Below are positions 10,202 to 20,953 of a stretch of DNA of 64,000 nt, piece by piece; the first letter of the stretch is position 1; each line of letters starts with the position of its first letter. The position numbers were made by a program, and so were the translations under genes. The notes beneath the pieces are model-generated. The model was not told the origin of the DNA, did no database searches, and worked only from the letters and a program-made list of their open reading frames with translations. The DNA is taken from positions 310,001 through 374,000 of the forward strand of contig NZ_QGGB01000002.1 of NCBI RefSeq assembly GCF_003150675.1, in the 5' to 3' direction. This DNA is from Rhodohalobacter mucosus (GTDB taxonomy: Bacteria > Bacteroidota > Rhodothermia > Balneolales > Balneolaceae).

Positions 10202-10230
10202 AAAGCCCACCGCGATGTGCGGTGAGCTTT
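10202..10230 (-). terminator. Rho-independent terminator of tRNA-Pro
   Basis: Hairpin AAAGCCCACCGC / GCGGTGAGCTTT with one mismatch and a 5-nt loop. On the minus strand it is followed by a run of seven T residues. It begins 5 bp after the 3' end of the minus-strand tRNA, so it is its natural terminator. Confidence 0.85.
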
Positions 10231-10235
10231 ATGAG

Positions 10236-10309
10236 TCGGGACGACAGGATTTGAACCTGCGACCCCTCGACCCCCAGCCGAGTGCTCTACCGGACTGAGC
10301 CACGTCCCG
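10236..10309 (-). tRNA. tRNA-Pro (anticodon GGG)
   Basis: A 74-nt cloverleaf on the minus strand. The acceptor CGGGACG pairs with CGTCCCG, the D arm is GCTC/GAGC, and the anticodon stem is CTCGG/TCGAG with loop CTGGGGG (anticodon GGG, reading CCC/CCU). The T arm is GCAGG-TTCAAAT-CCTGT and the discriminator is A73. The 3' CCA is not encoded. All stems pair, with G-U wobbles only in the anticodon and T stems. Confidence 0.97.
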
Positions 10310-10346
10310 AATCAGACTTCAAAAATATCGCTATCGGCAGGTAATA

Positions 10347-10538
10347 TCAATGACTATCTTTTCTGCGCTTTTTTAAATCCTCAAGAAGGTATACTTCGGC
10401 GGAATACCCGGTTGTCGCGGCGCTAGCTATTAATGCAGGGTCTGCGTGCATTGAAACAGGGTCAGCTTTGGGGAAGTCATCCCAATTGTAAAAAATTCTA
10501 CAGGGCAGACACTCTGCTGTTAAGTTCATACTTTCCAT
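10347..10538 (-). CDS. Possible small hypothetical protein (weak)
   Basis: An open frame of 63 residues that could start at the ATG at 10536-10538. The C-terminal part (SAEVYLLEDLKKRRKDSH) looks like an amphipathic helix rather than random translation. Against it, the proposed start is only 37 bp from the divergent TonB-receptor start, no ribosome-binding site is obvious, and I recognise no family. It may be a relict or noise next to the tRNA. Confidence 0.2.
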   Translation of the reverse strand: MESMNLTAECLPCRIFYNWDDFPKADPVSMHADPALIASAATTGYSAEVYLLEDLKKRRKDSH

Positions 10539-10575
10539 GCATGAGGATTTATTTTGTAAAGCATCGAGCGTATTC

Positions 10576-13002
10576 ATGAAAGTATTTCTTTCGCTGTATT
10601 TAGTTGTCGGGCTGACATGTCTTGCACATTCACAAACCATTACCGTAACAGATCAAAAAACGGGAGAGCCTCTGGAAGGCGTGGTGCTGATGAGTGTACG
10701 TTCAGAGGCAGCCCTCATCACCGATGCGCGAGGTGAGGCAGATATTTCTTCTTTAGAAGGGGCAGAAACCATTCTGATACGGTCTTTGGGATATAAAACG
10801 AGGACCCTCAGCTTTGGTCAAATCGAAGATATGAATTACGAGGTTGCCCTGGAACCGTCCATTTTGAACCTGGATCAGCTGGTGGTTTCAGCCACAAGAT
10901 GGCGTCAGACTTCAGGAAATATACCCCTGAAAATTGTTTCTGTTACACCGGAAGAGCTGACTCTCCAGAATCCGCAGACAGCCGCTGATTTATTGAATGT
11001 TACCGGAAAGGTATTCATTCAAAAGAGTCAGCAGGGAGGCGGGAGCCCCATGATACGCGGGTTTGCCACCAACAGGCTCATCTATACAATAGACGGTGTG
11101 CGAATGAATACGGCAATTTTCAGAGGGGGCAATATCCAGAATGTGATCAATCTTGATCCGTTTGCCATCGAAAATACCGAGGTGCTTTTTGGCCCGGGTT
11201 CGGTCATTTACGGCAGCGACGCAATCGGCGGGGTAATGAGCTTTCAAACACTGACTCCGCGGCTTTCGCCTGATGATGAACTGCTCTTGACCGGAAAAGC
11301 GGAAACACGATTTTCTTCTGCCAACAACGAGCGTACCGGGCATTTCGATGTGAGTATCGGCCGGAAAAAGTGGGCTGCGGTAACAAGTTTCTCTTCGTGG
11401 GATTATGACCATTTGAGGCAGGGCAGCCATGGCCCCGATGATTACCTCAAGGGGTTCTATCCGCAGCGGCAGGACAGCCTTGACGTGCTGATTGTTCAGG
11501 ATGACCCCCTTTTACAGATTCCCACAGCCTACTCTCAAATCAACCTGATGCAGAAAGCACGGTATAAACCCAACGAAACCTGGGATTTTCAGTATGGGTT
11601 TCATTTTTCTGAAACATCCTCCTACGGACGATACGACCGGCATCAGAGGATCAGAGAAGGAACTGCACGATACGGTGAATGGAAGTACGGCCCGCAGAAA
11701 TGGCTGATGAATAATTTATCCGGGCGGTATACGCAAAGCAATGCAATTTTCGATCAGCTCTCTCTGAGAGTGGCCCATCAATCATTTGAAGAGAGCAGGA
11801 TCAGCCGCAACTTCAATGACGATACCCGTCAAAGACGAATTGAAAATGTAGAAGCCTACTCTGCAAATCTTGATTTCACCAAAAATACCGGCACCAGAAA
11901 CACGATCTATTACGGGATAGAGTATATTTTGAATGACGTGACGTCAATAGGCCGGAATGAGTTCATTTTTGACAGCGTAATAAAACCCGATTCCATAAGC
12001 AGCGGACCCAGCCGGTATCCGCTGTCAACATGGGAATCCCTGGCCGCTTATGCGAATACAGAGTACAGGCTTTCAAGTCGAATTACATTCCAGGGAGGCC
12101 TCCGGTATAACCGGTTCATGCTGGAATCAGATTTCAGCAACAACGCAGACTTTTATCCTTTCCCATTCAGAACTGCAGAAATAAATAACGGTGCTCTTAC
12201 CGGCAGCATTGGAGCTGTTTACAAACCCGATGAACGTTGGGTCATCAGGGCAAATGCAGGCACTGCTTTCCGTTCGCCCAACGTGGACGATGTCGGTAAA
12301 GTGTTTGATTCCGAGCAGGGTACGGTTGTGGTGCCCAACCCCGGTCTTGAAGCAGAATATGCCTACAGTTTCGATCTGGGAATCGCAAAAGCTTTCAGGG
12401 GCCGTGCAAAACTGGACGTTACGGGGTATTACACCATTCTGGACAATGCAATGGTACGCAGGGATTTTGAAATAAACGGGCAGGACAGCATCCAGTACGA
12501 TGGTGTTCTAAGCCGGGTGCAGGCTCTCCAGAACGCCGCTGTAGCAAGGGTGTATGGTGTTCAGGCAGGAGTAGAAGTCAGGCTGTATGACGGATTCAAC
12601 TTCCTTTCGGATGTGAACTACCAGTCGGGTGAAGAGGAACTGGATGATGGCAGCATCAGCCCATCGCGTCACGCGGCGCCCCTCTTTGGTATGAGCAGAT
12701 TGAGATACGAACGAAACGGCCTGATGCTTGAACTCAACACGATCTATCAGGGTAAACGGGCTCACGAAGATCTTGCCGTCAGCGAAAAAGGAAAGGAGGA
12801 AATCTATGCACTGGATGAAAACGGAAATACCTACTCCCCGGCCTGGTACACGCTTAATTTCAAATCCATGTACCGGCTTTCGGAAACATTCAGCATGAGT
12901 GCGGGAATAGAAAACATGACCGACCGCAGATACCGTCCCTACAGTTCGGGTTTATCTGGCCCCGGCAGGAATTTTGTTCTTTCGTTGAGGGCGGAGTTTT
13001 AA
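10576..13002 (+). CDS. TonB-dependent outer-membrane receptor (heme/hemoglobin receptor-like)
   Basis: An 808-residue receptor. The signal peptide is MKVFLSLYLVVGLTCLAHSQ; starting at 10576 rather than the upstream in-frame ATG at 10537 gives a clean signal. A CarboxypepD_reg-like domain (about 20-95, ITVTDQKTGEPLEGVVLMS) precedes the plug (about 110-230, with LVVSATRW and IYGSDAIGGVMSF). A 22-strand-type barrel follows, ending in the aromatic signature VLSLRAEF. The plug motif RGFATNRLIYTIDGVRMN ... FRGGNIQN is typical of receptors annotated as heme or hemoglobin-type, so iron or heme uptake is a reasonable but unproven substrate. It is energised by TonB-ExbBD, which is not in the window. 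Confidence 0.9.
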   Translation: MKVFLSLYLVVGLTCLAHSQTITVTDQKTGEPLEGVVLMSVRSEAALITDARGEADISSLEGAETILIRSLGYKTRTLSFGQIEDMNYEVALEPSILNLDQLVVSATRWRQTSGNIPLKIVSVTPEELTLQNPQTAADLLNVTGKVFIQKSQQGGGSPMIRGFATNRLIYTIDGVRMNTAIFRGGNIQNVINLDPFAIENTEVLFGPGSVIYGSDAIGGVMSFQTLTPRLSPDDELLLTGKAETRFSSANNERTGHFDVSIGRKKWAAVTSFSSWDYDHLRQGSHGPDDYLKGFYPQRQDSLDVLIVQDDPLLQIPTAYSQINLMQKARYKPNETWDFQYGFHFSETSSYGRYDRHQRIREGTARYGEWKYGPQKWLMNNLSGRYTQSNAIFDQLSLRVAHQSFEESRISRNFNDDTRQRRIENVEAYSANLDFTKNTGTRNTIYYGIEYILNDVTSIGRNEFIFDSVIKPDSISSGPSRYPLSTWESLAAYANTEYRLSSRITFQGGLRYNRFMLESDFSNNADFYPFPFRTAEINNGALTGSIGAVYKPDERWVIRANAGTAFRSPNVDDVGKVFDSEQGTVVVPNPGLEAEYAYSFDLGIAKAFRGRAKLDVTGYYTILDNAMVRRDFEINGQDSIQYDGVLSRVQALQNAAVARVYGVQAGVEVRLYDGFNFLSDVNYQSGEEELDDGSISPSRHAAPLFGMSRLRYERNGLMLELNTIYQGKRAHEDLAVSEKGKEEIYALDENGNTYSPAWYTLNFKSMYRLSETFSMSAGIENMTDRRYRPYSSGLSGPGRNFVLSLRAEF

Positions 13003-13060
13003 GGTCGTTTCTTTGTAAAAAATGATCTGATTTCAACTTATGAATTGGTTAGAAAGTGTC

Positions 13061-13220
13061 CCTCCGTCGGCTGACGGAGGGCAATGGGGGATGATACTTG
13101 TGGACTCAAACCACAAAATTATCAATCAGTCGCATCAACGCTCCGTCAATCATCCCCATGTCCGGCTGCGCCGTCCTTTCCCCCTTCTCCCATAGGGATC
13201 CCTTTGGGGAAAGGGGGACT
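13061..13220. repeat. REP-like palindromes in the gap 13003-13225
   Basis: There are two hairpins. CCTCCGTC-GGCT-GACGGAGG is perfect at 13061-13080. A second structure at about 13173-13220 has the core CCCATAGGGATCCCTTTGGGG (written here with its centre at GGGATCCC) flanked by TCCTTTCCCCC and GGGGAAAGGGGGAC. The GGGATCCC-centred core recurs, diverged, at 16546, 41133, 43034 and 47969. It lies between convergent genes, where it may act as a bidirectional transcript end. Confidence 0.7.
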
Positions 13221-13225
13221 TTTTC

Positions 13226-16200
13226 CTAATTCAACCGAATGGTGCTGCGCTCAATCTCCCTGATCTGTTCTGGAAGGTCGCCTTCGAAAACCTGTACCAG
13301 CCGCGCAAACTGCGCATCTATCTGAGCTTCCAGATCAACATACACCTCATATTGCTGACGCGTAGGCCGGCCATCCCCCGTAGCTACCGTGCTTGCCAGA
13401 GAGGCCAGTTTATTATTCAGCTTAATCGGATAGTTGAGAACGTCCTGGCTGGATTCTGCTTTCGTTTGCATCAATTCGCCCTCCACATCCGCCAGCACGC
13501 TTAGCACTTCATTCGCACGCTCCAGGAGTTCGGTATTCTCTGCGTTGTCCGATTTCAGATCGTTAATCTGGGCCCGCACATCCCGGATTCGATTAATCGT
13601 TTTGTGTGTGGTATCCAATTTGGCAATGATGGTTTGGTGCAGATCAAACTGAGCCTGAAAATCCTCCTGCGTTGTGTCAATACGCGGATCCTTGGTTAGT
13701 TCAAACGTCTGTTCCGAAACTACCTCATCATCCACAAGAAGCTGCACCATGTAGGTGCCGGGAATGGCTTTTGGTCCCGTTGTAGAGCCGGCCCAGAGGA
13801 TCTGCCGGCCTTCAATATTTGTCGCACCCGGATAGCGCATATTCCACTCAAATGTATTGTTGCCCTCTTTGGTTGTCAGTACATCCGAAGGAACATCATG
13901 TTCTTCTTCGTAGAATTCATCCGACTCTTCTACCGGGTCCCCCTCAAGGGTCTCCAGATTTGAAAAGGTTCTGATTTCAGTGCCATTCGATTCAAGGAAC
14001 CGGAGCTTCACTTCATCTTCAGGTACACTGTTCAGGTTATAGTATACCACAACGCCATCTTTCGGATTTTCTCCCAGGGTGACTCCCGGCCCAATATCGC
14101 GGTGACTGCCAAAAAGATAGGTGGTTTCCGGTTTAAACAGGTAATAGTCGGAGTTTTTGACTTCATCACTTAATTGATGGAGAACAGACAGATCATCCAG
14201 AATCCAGAACGATCGCCCCTGTGTTGCAACAACCAGATCTTTATCCCTTGCATGCACGGTGAGGTCGGTGATTGGAACAGCCGGTAAGTTCAGCTGAAGA
14301 GGCTGCCACTTATCACCATCGTTAAAGGATACATAAACCCCTGTTTCGGTACCTGCATAGAGCAGGCCCTCCCTGTTGGGATCTTCCCTGATAACGCGGG
14401 TAAAATCTCCTTCCGGTATACCGTTGTTTATTCTGCTCCAGCTTCGCCCGTAGTTGTCGGTTTTGTACAGCATCGGGGAAAAATCGTCAAATTTATATCG
14501 CGTGGCTGCCAGATACGCTGTTCCCGGATTGTGCGGGGATGGATCAATGATGCTTGCCATAGCTTCCGGCATTCCATCGGGGGTAACTTCCGTCCATGTT
14601 TCCCCGTTATCCCGGCTCACGTGAATAAGCCCGTCATCGGCGCCGGCCCACAGCACACCCGGCTGAACCGTAGACTCCGCAAAGGTGAATACGGTATTGT
14701 AATACTCCACACTGGTGTCGTCTTTTGTGATCGGGCCGCCTGATTCACCCTGCTTCGACTTATCATTTCGGGTAAGGTCATCACTGATGGTTTCCCAGCT
14801 CATTCCCTCATCCCCCGATCGGTGCACGTACTGCGATGTGGCATACAGTACATTGGGGTCGTGCGGAGAGATATAGATCGGAAAGGTCCACTGAAACCTG
14901 TATTTAAGATCTTCTGCACCGGCACCCATCGGATTATCCGGCCAGACATCGATGCGGTCGCTTTGATTCGTAAAGTCATTAAACTTGTTGAAATATCCGC
15001 CGTAACTCCCGCCAAACGTAACATTCGGATCCTCAGGATCGGGTGCGATATATCCGCTTTCTCCACCGGCTACAGGCGCCCAGTCTCTTTCAGTGATTCC
15101 GGATCCTGCCGTTCTGCTCATAATACCGACGGTACTGTTATCCTGCTGTGCACCGTATATTCGATATGGGAACTGGTTATCCGTAATCACCTGATAGAAC
15201 TGTGCCGTGGCATATTTGTAATAGGATGACCAGCTTTCGCCGCCATTGTAGGAAACCTGTCCGCCGCCGTCATCAGCTACCACCATGCGGTTTCCGTCAT
15301 TAGGAGAAACCCACAAGTCATGATGATCTCCGTGTGGTGTGCCTATCCGCTCAAAGGATTCTCCTCCATCGGTGGATTTGTAGAAACCGACATTCAGCAC
15401 ATATACTTCATCTTCGTGATTTGTGCCGGCAACAACGTGCGTATAGTACCATGCACGCTGGCGCAGGTTACGATCGGCTGTAGTACGCGCCCATGTTTCA
15501 CCGCCGTCGTCGGACCTGAACAGTCCGCCGTTTTCGTTTTCGATAATCGTCCAGACACGGTCTGAATTTAATGGAGAAACGGCCACCCCGATCTTGCCTG
15601 AAATACCTTTCGGCAGCCCCGGCCGGTTGGATATATATTCCCAGTTTTCTCCGCCATCCGTGCTTTTGTAAAGACCGCTTCCTTCGCCACCGCTCGACAT
15701 CTCCCAGGGATTTCTATAGGCTTCCCAAAGAGTGGCGTACAAGATCCGCGGGTTGTTCGGGTCTATTTCGATATCAACAGCACCGGTTTTATCATTATGA
15801 TAAAGTACACGCTCCCAGTTTGCTCCGCCATCCGTGGTTTTGAAAACACCTCTTTCAGAGTTTCCCTCGTTGCCAAACGTGTGTCCCAAAACGGCGACCC
15901 ATGCTGTATTTTCATCGTTCGGGTGTACTACTATTTCGCCGATGAAATGAGAATCACCAAGCCCGATATGTTCCCAGGTCTTTCCACCGTCCACTGATCG
16001 ATACGTCCCATCTCCGGCAGACATATTCCCCCTGATACAGGTCTCACCCATGCCGGCATAAATAACATTCGCATTGGACGGTGCAACCGCAATGGCGCCA
16101 ACTGAACCGGTTTTGAAGTATCCGTCAGATACATTATGCCAATTTATGCCGCCATCAGTGGTTTTGTAAACTCCGCCACCGGTAAATCCGGTATAATACG

Positions 16201-16435
16201 TATGCGGTTGATCTTCATGGCCCGCAACGGCTACAGAACGGCCCCCGCGAAACGGACCAATGTTGCGGTACTCCAGCTCCTGAAAATGTGTGTGTTCGTA
16301 ATCCGGATTTGATATCTCTTCGCCATGTCCGAATATCTGCGCCCGGGTTGTTGTTACAGAACCCAGCAGAAGGAGTGATACTGCAAACGTGAATAGAATA
16401 GAGAAGAGGACCGATTTATTAAGGCTGTATAGCAT
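13226..16435 (-). CDS. Sortilin/BNR-repeat (VPS10-like) secreted protein
   Basis: A 1069-residue exported protein with a signal peptide (about 1-32, ends TTRAQ). At least eight BNR Asp-box motifs (S/T-x-D-G-G-x-x-W) are spread over about residues 90-700, including TTDGGINW, SVDGGKTW, TTDGGANW, STDGGENW, SDDGGETW and SRDNGETW. They form one or two beta-propellers of the Sortilin/VPS10 type common in Bacteroidota and related phyla. The last 150 residues are helical (FDLHQTIIAKLDTTHKTINRIRDVRAQI). The sialidase catalytic residues are not recognisable, so a glycosidase role should not be assumed. It may bind or process secreted protein or polysaccharide. The gene is convergent with the TonB receptor. 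Confidence 0.88.
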   Translation of the reverse strand: MLYSLNKSVLFSILFTFAVSLLLLGSVTTTRAQIFGHGEEISNPDYEHTHFQELEYRNIGPFRGGRSVAVAGHEDQPHTYYTGFTGGGVYKTTDGGINWHNVSDGYFKTGSVGAIAVAPSNANVIYAGMGETCIRGNMSAGDGTYRSVDGGKTWEHIGLGDSHFIGEIVVHPNDENTAWVAVLGHTFGNEGNSERGVFKTTDGGANWERVLYHNDKTGAVDIEIDPNNPRILYATLWEAYRNPWEMSSGGEGSGLYKSTDGGENWEYISNRPGLPKGISGKIGVAVSPLNSDRVWTIIENENGGLFRSDDGGETWARTTADRNLRQRAWYYTHVVAGTNHEDEVYVLNVGFYKSTDGGESFERIGTPHGDHHDLWVSPNDGNRMVVADDGGGQVSYNGGESWSSYYKYATAQFYQVITDNQFPYRIYGAQQDNSTVGIMSRTAGSGITERDWAPVAGGESGYIAPDPEDPNVTFGGSYGGYFNKFNDFTNQSDRIDVWPDNPMGAGAEDLKYRFQWTFPIYISPHDPNVLYATSQYVHRSGDEGMSWETISDDLTRNDKSKQGESGGPITKDDTSVEYYNTVFTFAESTVQPGVLWAGADDGLIHVSRDNGETWTEVTPDGMPEAMASIIDPSPHNPGTAYLAATRYKFDDFSPMLYKTDNYGRSWSRINNGIPEGDFTRVIREDPNREGLLYAGTETGVYVSFNDGDKWQPLQLNLPAVPITDLTVHARDKDLVVATQGRSFWILDDLSVLHQLSDEVKNSDYYLFKPETTYLFGSHRDIGPGVTLGENPKDGVVVYYNLNSVPEDEVKLRFLESNGTEIRTFSNLETLEGDPVEESDEFYEEEHDVPSDVLTTKEGNNTFEWNMRYPGATNIEGRQILWAGSTTGPKAIPGTYMVQLLVDDEVVSEQTFELTKDPRIDTTQEDFQAQFDLHQTIIAKLDTTHKTINRIRDVRAQINDLKSDNAENTELLERANEVLSVLADVEGELMQTKAESSQDVLNYPIKLNNKLASLASTVATGDGRPTRQQYEVYVDLEAQIDAQFARLVQVFEGDLPEQIREIERSTIRLN

Positions 16436-16545
16436 TTTATTTTATACTCATTAGATATTTGGTTAGAAAGGCTTCTTAAAATGTATAAAAAATAATGTGG
16501 ATTGCTCGTAAAAAAATGTGAGCGCATTTTTAAACAGCATGACTT

Positions 16546-16568
16546 TCCCGAGGGGATCCCTCACGGGG
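16546..16568. repeat. Diverged GGGATCCC palindrome in the gap 16436-16774
   Basis: CCCGAGGGGATCCCTCACGGGG is a diverged copy of the palindrome family found at 13173, 41133, 43034 and 47969. The rest of this 339-bp gap between two divergent genes (G/C-rich text with CCCCTCAAGGG at about 16622-16634, then an A-rich leader at 16721-16774) has no gene that I recognise. Confidence 0.6.
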
Positions 16569-16774
16569 CGAGATAAGGGATTGAACTTAAAAAGTCCCCC
16601 GTTCCATTACTAAGGCGGTACTCCCCTCAAGGGTGACCCCATTACCCTGCGGCCTCCCCCGGGTGGCTTCATGACAATTTTTTTCAAAACAATCGGCCCC
16701 TCCTTTCGTACATTCACAGGTTGAACAACAAAACCATAGCAAGCAAAACGATAACAAACGACCCAAATCTATCC

Positions 16775-19378
16775 ATGAAATACCGAAAACTTCTATTTCT
16801 TATGGCTGCTCTGATTCTGGCTCCTGCCGCTCTTACAGCACAGGATTCAGAAAGCAGTGATGATGATAATGCGTACGCAAAAATGATCGAGGGTGCAGAA
16901 GTCAGTGAAGGATTTTTCACCTTTTACCAGAAGGATGGCAAACTCCTGATGGCTGTATCAGAAGACCAGCTCGACAGTGATTTTCTTTTAAATTATCAGA
17001 TAGCACGAGGCATCGGCTCATCCGGCCTTTACGGTGGAACCATGCTCAATATTTTCGAAGCTGAACTTGTGGCTCTGCGCAAACAGAACGACCGCATTAT
17101 GCTGGTGAACAAACCGCACCGCTACAATGCGGAAGCCGGCACGCCGCAGGCCCGCGCCGTTGATCTTACCTATGGTGAGTCCATTTTAGAGACGGCCAAG
17201 GTTGAGGCTACCAATGAGGATGGCATGATGCTGATTGATGTTCACAGCTGGTTTGTGGGCGATCTGTCCAACATCAGTCAACGGATACAGTTTGCACTCT
17301 CTTCACGTCCCGGACAACCCGGACGCGCCTCTCTCGACCGCGACCGCAGCTTTGTTGAAATGGTTGAATCGTTTCCCGAAAACAGCAATGTTCAGGCCAT
17401 GCTCACCTTCCGCAATCAGGAGCGCTCAGCTCCGCGCACGGTACCTGATTCCCGGTTTGTACCGGTCTCCATCTTCTATTCCATTGCCAAGCTTCCGGAA
17501 GAGCCGATGAAACCGCGCATGGCAGACGATCGTCTCGGCTACTTCATGACGGTGCACAAAGACTTTACCGAAACACAGGAGGAGTTCTTTCAGCGTTTCG
17601 TTAACCGCTGGAGGCTGGAATGCGACGGCCCAAGGGATGCGGAGGGCCTCTGCGAACCCAAAGAGCCCATAGTCTACTACCTGGAGAACACCATTCCGGA
17701 GCGATACCGTCAGCCTATGATGGAGGGCGTTGAAGCCTGGGGCGACGCATTTGAAGAAGCAGGTTTCAAAAACGCTATCCGCGCTGAAATGCTGCCCGAT
17801 TCTGCCTCTGCAGGCGACATCCGCTACGCAACCCTGCGCTGGAACGTCTCCGATCAGCCGGGTTACGGAGCCATAGGACCTTCTGTTGTGGATCCCCGAA
17901 CCGGAGAGATCCTCGACGCCGACATGCTATACGAAGCCAACATGTTTCTGGGGCAGGTGAACACGTTCCGCAATTTTGTGGAGCCACAGGAAGCCATCAA
18001 TGAAATTTATAACGTTACCGCGGAAGAACTCGAGTTGATGAAGATGGGCGTTAAAACCGAGTCTTTCTTTACGGAGATGGGCACCCAGACCAACCTGGTA
18101 CGCACGGCGCTGATGGCAAACGGCCTTCTGGAAGCCGGCGCTCCCATGCCGGACGAGTTTGTGGATCAGGCCACGCGCTGGGTAACCATGCATGAAGTGG
18201 GTCACACGCTCGGACTGCGACACAATTTCCGGTCATCCACGGATACGCCGGTCAACAGGCTGCACGACACCTCCTTTACCGGCCCTCGCGGGGTGTTCAG
18301 CTCCGTGATGGATTACCCATCACCCAACATTGCGCCCAACGGCGAGGAGAACGGACACTTTTACAACACCGGAGTAGGAAGCTATGACCGATGGGTAATC
18401 AGCTACGGTTACACGCCCGATGATGACGACGCGGAAGAGATTGCGCGCCGGGCTGCCGAACCGGGCCACGCCTATGGCAGCGACGAGGATGCACGCGGTT
18501 CCGCCGCCATCGATCCGAACGTAAACGTCTTCAGCCTGAGTGCCGATCCTCTCGCATGGGGACGTCAGCGGGCTGATTTGATTCGAGGCATGCTCCCTGT
18601 TCTTCCCGACATTGCCCTGGAAGACGACATGCCCTATTACGAAGTTACCGATCTCTTTTCGAGCGCATTCTTCCAGTATGCGAGGGCGCTCGCTCCCAGC
18701 GTGAAGTATATCGGCGGACAGTACCAGCATCGCGATCACATCGGTGATCCGAACGGACGCATGCCGTTTGAGCCCGTACCCCTTGAGAAGCAGCGTGAAG
18801 CTCTGAACACCATTGTGGATTATGCGTTTGCCGAAAACGCCATTCGTCTGCCGCAGGACGTCTATCAAAAATTCGGAGCCAACCGATGGAGCCACTGGGG
18901 CAACAGCAATACCTACTCGGGCAGAATCGACTTCCCGCTTCACCAGACCCTTCTGGGTGTACAGAGCAGCCTTCTGAGCCAGCTCTTCAACCCTGTACGC
19001 CTCCAGCGAGTCCGCGATACTGAGGTGAAATTCGGCGCTGAAAACACGGTAACCATTCCCGAGCTGATGGATACGGTAACCGAAGCGATCTGGAGTGAAG
19101 CCTGGAACTCCCCCGGAAGCAACATCGGCAGCAACCGGCGCGATCTTCAGCGTGCCCATCTGGATGCAGTGATCGGCCTCGTTACGGATGCACCCAACGG
19201 CACACCGGCTGACGCACGATCCGTTGCGCGACTGGTGCTTCAGGATCTGCATGAACGTCTCGAGCGGCGCCTTGCTCCGCCGGCTTTCGATTTTGACACC
19301 TATACCCGGGCACATTTGGTGGAGTCAAAAGAGCGGATAGAGCGTGCACTGGAGGCAGGACTCAGTCTTGAGAACTGA
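16775..19378 (+). CDS. Exported zinc-dependent metalloprotease (DUF5117/DUF4953 type)
   Basis: An 867-residue exported protein. The preferred start is the ATG at 16775, giving the signal peptide MKYRKLLFLMAALILAPAALTAQ; an upstream TTG at 16721 would add a polar extension. The zinc site is HEVGHTLGLRH (first His is residue 473), the extended metzincin-like HExxHxxGxxH, followed by SSVMDY, a plausible Met-turn. The N-terminal region resembles DUF5118/DUF5117, and the region after the zinc site resembles DUF4953. It ends in a strong terminator at 19428-19465. It is divergent from the BNR protein, and both are probably involved in handling exported protein. Confidence 0.93.
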   Translation: MKYRKLLFLMAALILAPAALTAQDSESSDDDNAYAKMIEGAEVSEGFFTFYQKDGKLLMAVSEDQLDSDFLLNYQIARGIGSSGLYGGTMLNIFEAELVALRKQNDRIMLVNKPHRYNAEAGTPQARAVDLTYGESILETAKVEATNEDGMMLIDVHSWFVGDLSNISQRIQFALSSRPGQPGRASLDRDRSFVEMVESFPENSNVQAMLTFRNQERSAPRTVPDSRFVPVSIFYSIAKLPEEPMKPRMADDRLGYFMTVHKDFTETQEEFFQRFVNRWRLECDGPRDAEGLCEPKEPIVYYLENTIPERYRQPMMEGVEAWGDAFEEAGFKNAIRAEMLPDSASAGDIRYATLRWNVSDQPGYGAIGPSVVDPRTGEILDADMLYEANMFLGQVNTFRNFVEPQEAINEIYNVTAEELELMKMGVKTESFFTEMGTQTNLVRTALMANGLLEAGAPMPDEFVDQATRWVTMHEVGHTLGLRHNFRSSTDTPVNRLHDTSFTGPRGVFSSVMDYPSPNIAPNGEENGHFYNTGVGSYDRWVISYGYTPDDDDAEEIARRAAEPGHAYGSDEDARGSAAIDPNVNVFSLSADPLAWGRQRADLIRGMLPVLPDIALEDDMPYYEVTDLFSSAFFQYARALAPSVKYIGGQYQHRDHIGDPNGRMPFEPVPLEKQREALNTIVDYAFAENAIRLPQDVYQKFGANRWSHWGNSNTYSGRIDFPLHQTLLGVQSSLLSQLFNPVRLQRVRDTEVKFGAENTVTIPELMDTVTEAIWSEAWNSPGSNIGSNRRDLQRAHLDAVIGLVTDAPNGTPADARSVARLVLQDLHERLERRLAPPAFDFDTYTRAHLVESKERIERALEAGLSLEN

Positions 19379-19427
19379 TTGAGGGCTGATTCCCGAGTCA
19401 GCACGTGATCATACCATACTATAAAAC

Positions 19428-19465
19428 AAAAAGGCCTCACGGATTTGATCTGTGAGGCCTTTTTT
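19428..19465 (+). terminator. Rho-independent terminator after the metalloprotease
   Basis: A 13-bp perfect stem (AAAAAGGCCTCAC / GTGAGGCCTTTTT) with an 11-nt loop, followed by T. Because the stem begins with A residues it is symmetrical and could also stop transcripts from the convergent fasciclin gene. Confidence 0.9.
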
Positions 19466-19537
19466 CATGGTATAAATCCAATTAAACGACTATTGGGTGT
19501 TGACGTCAGTACGAGTGAAGAGATCGCCTTTCAGACA

Positions 19538-20743
<1,206 letters not shown>

Positions 20744-20953
20744 GGTAAATTAATTTTATGTTTTGGAAGGTATTTTTATTGAACTGCTGTAAGGGTATCA
20801 ACCTCTTGCGGAAGTGAAATGTTCCATTTCTGAGCTGATCTGAAAAATTTTATTCATTTCATGCATTGCGGTTTAAAAATGATTGGATTTTCTGTCTGTC
20901 ATTCATGCATATTCCTTCAACCTGTTCAATAATCCTGTAAATCACGCAATCAT

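Noticed and set aside
10537-10575. Upstream start for the TonB receptor
   Set aside because: It adds 13 polar residues in front of a perfect signal peptide that begins at 10576.
13226-16435. Sialidase assignment for the BNR-repeat protein
   Set aside because: Asp-boxes alone indicate propeller blades; the sialidase Arg triad and catalytic Tyr/Glu cannot be identified.
18320-19315. 331-codon open frame antisense to the zinc metalloprotease
   Set aside because: It lies wholly inside a convincing gene, has no domain character and is explained by codon bias of the sense gene.
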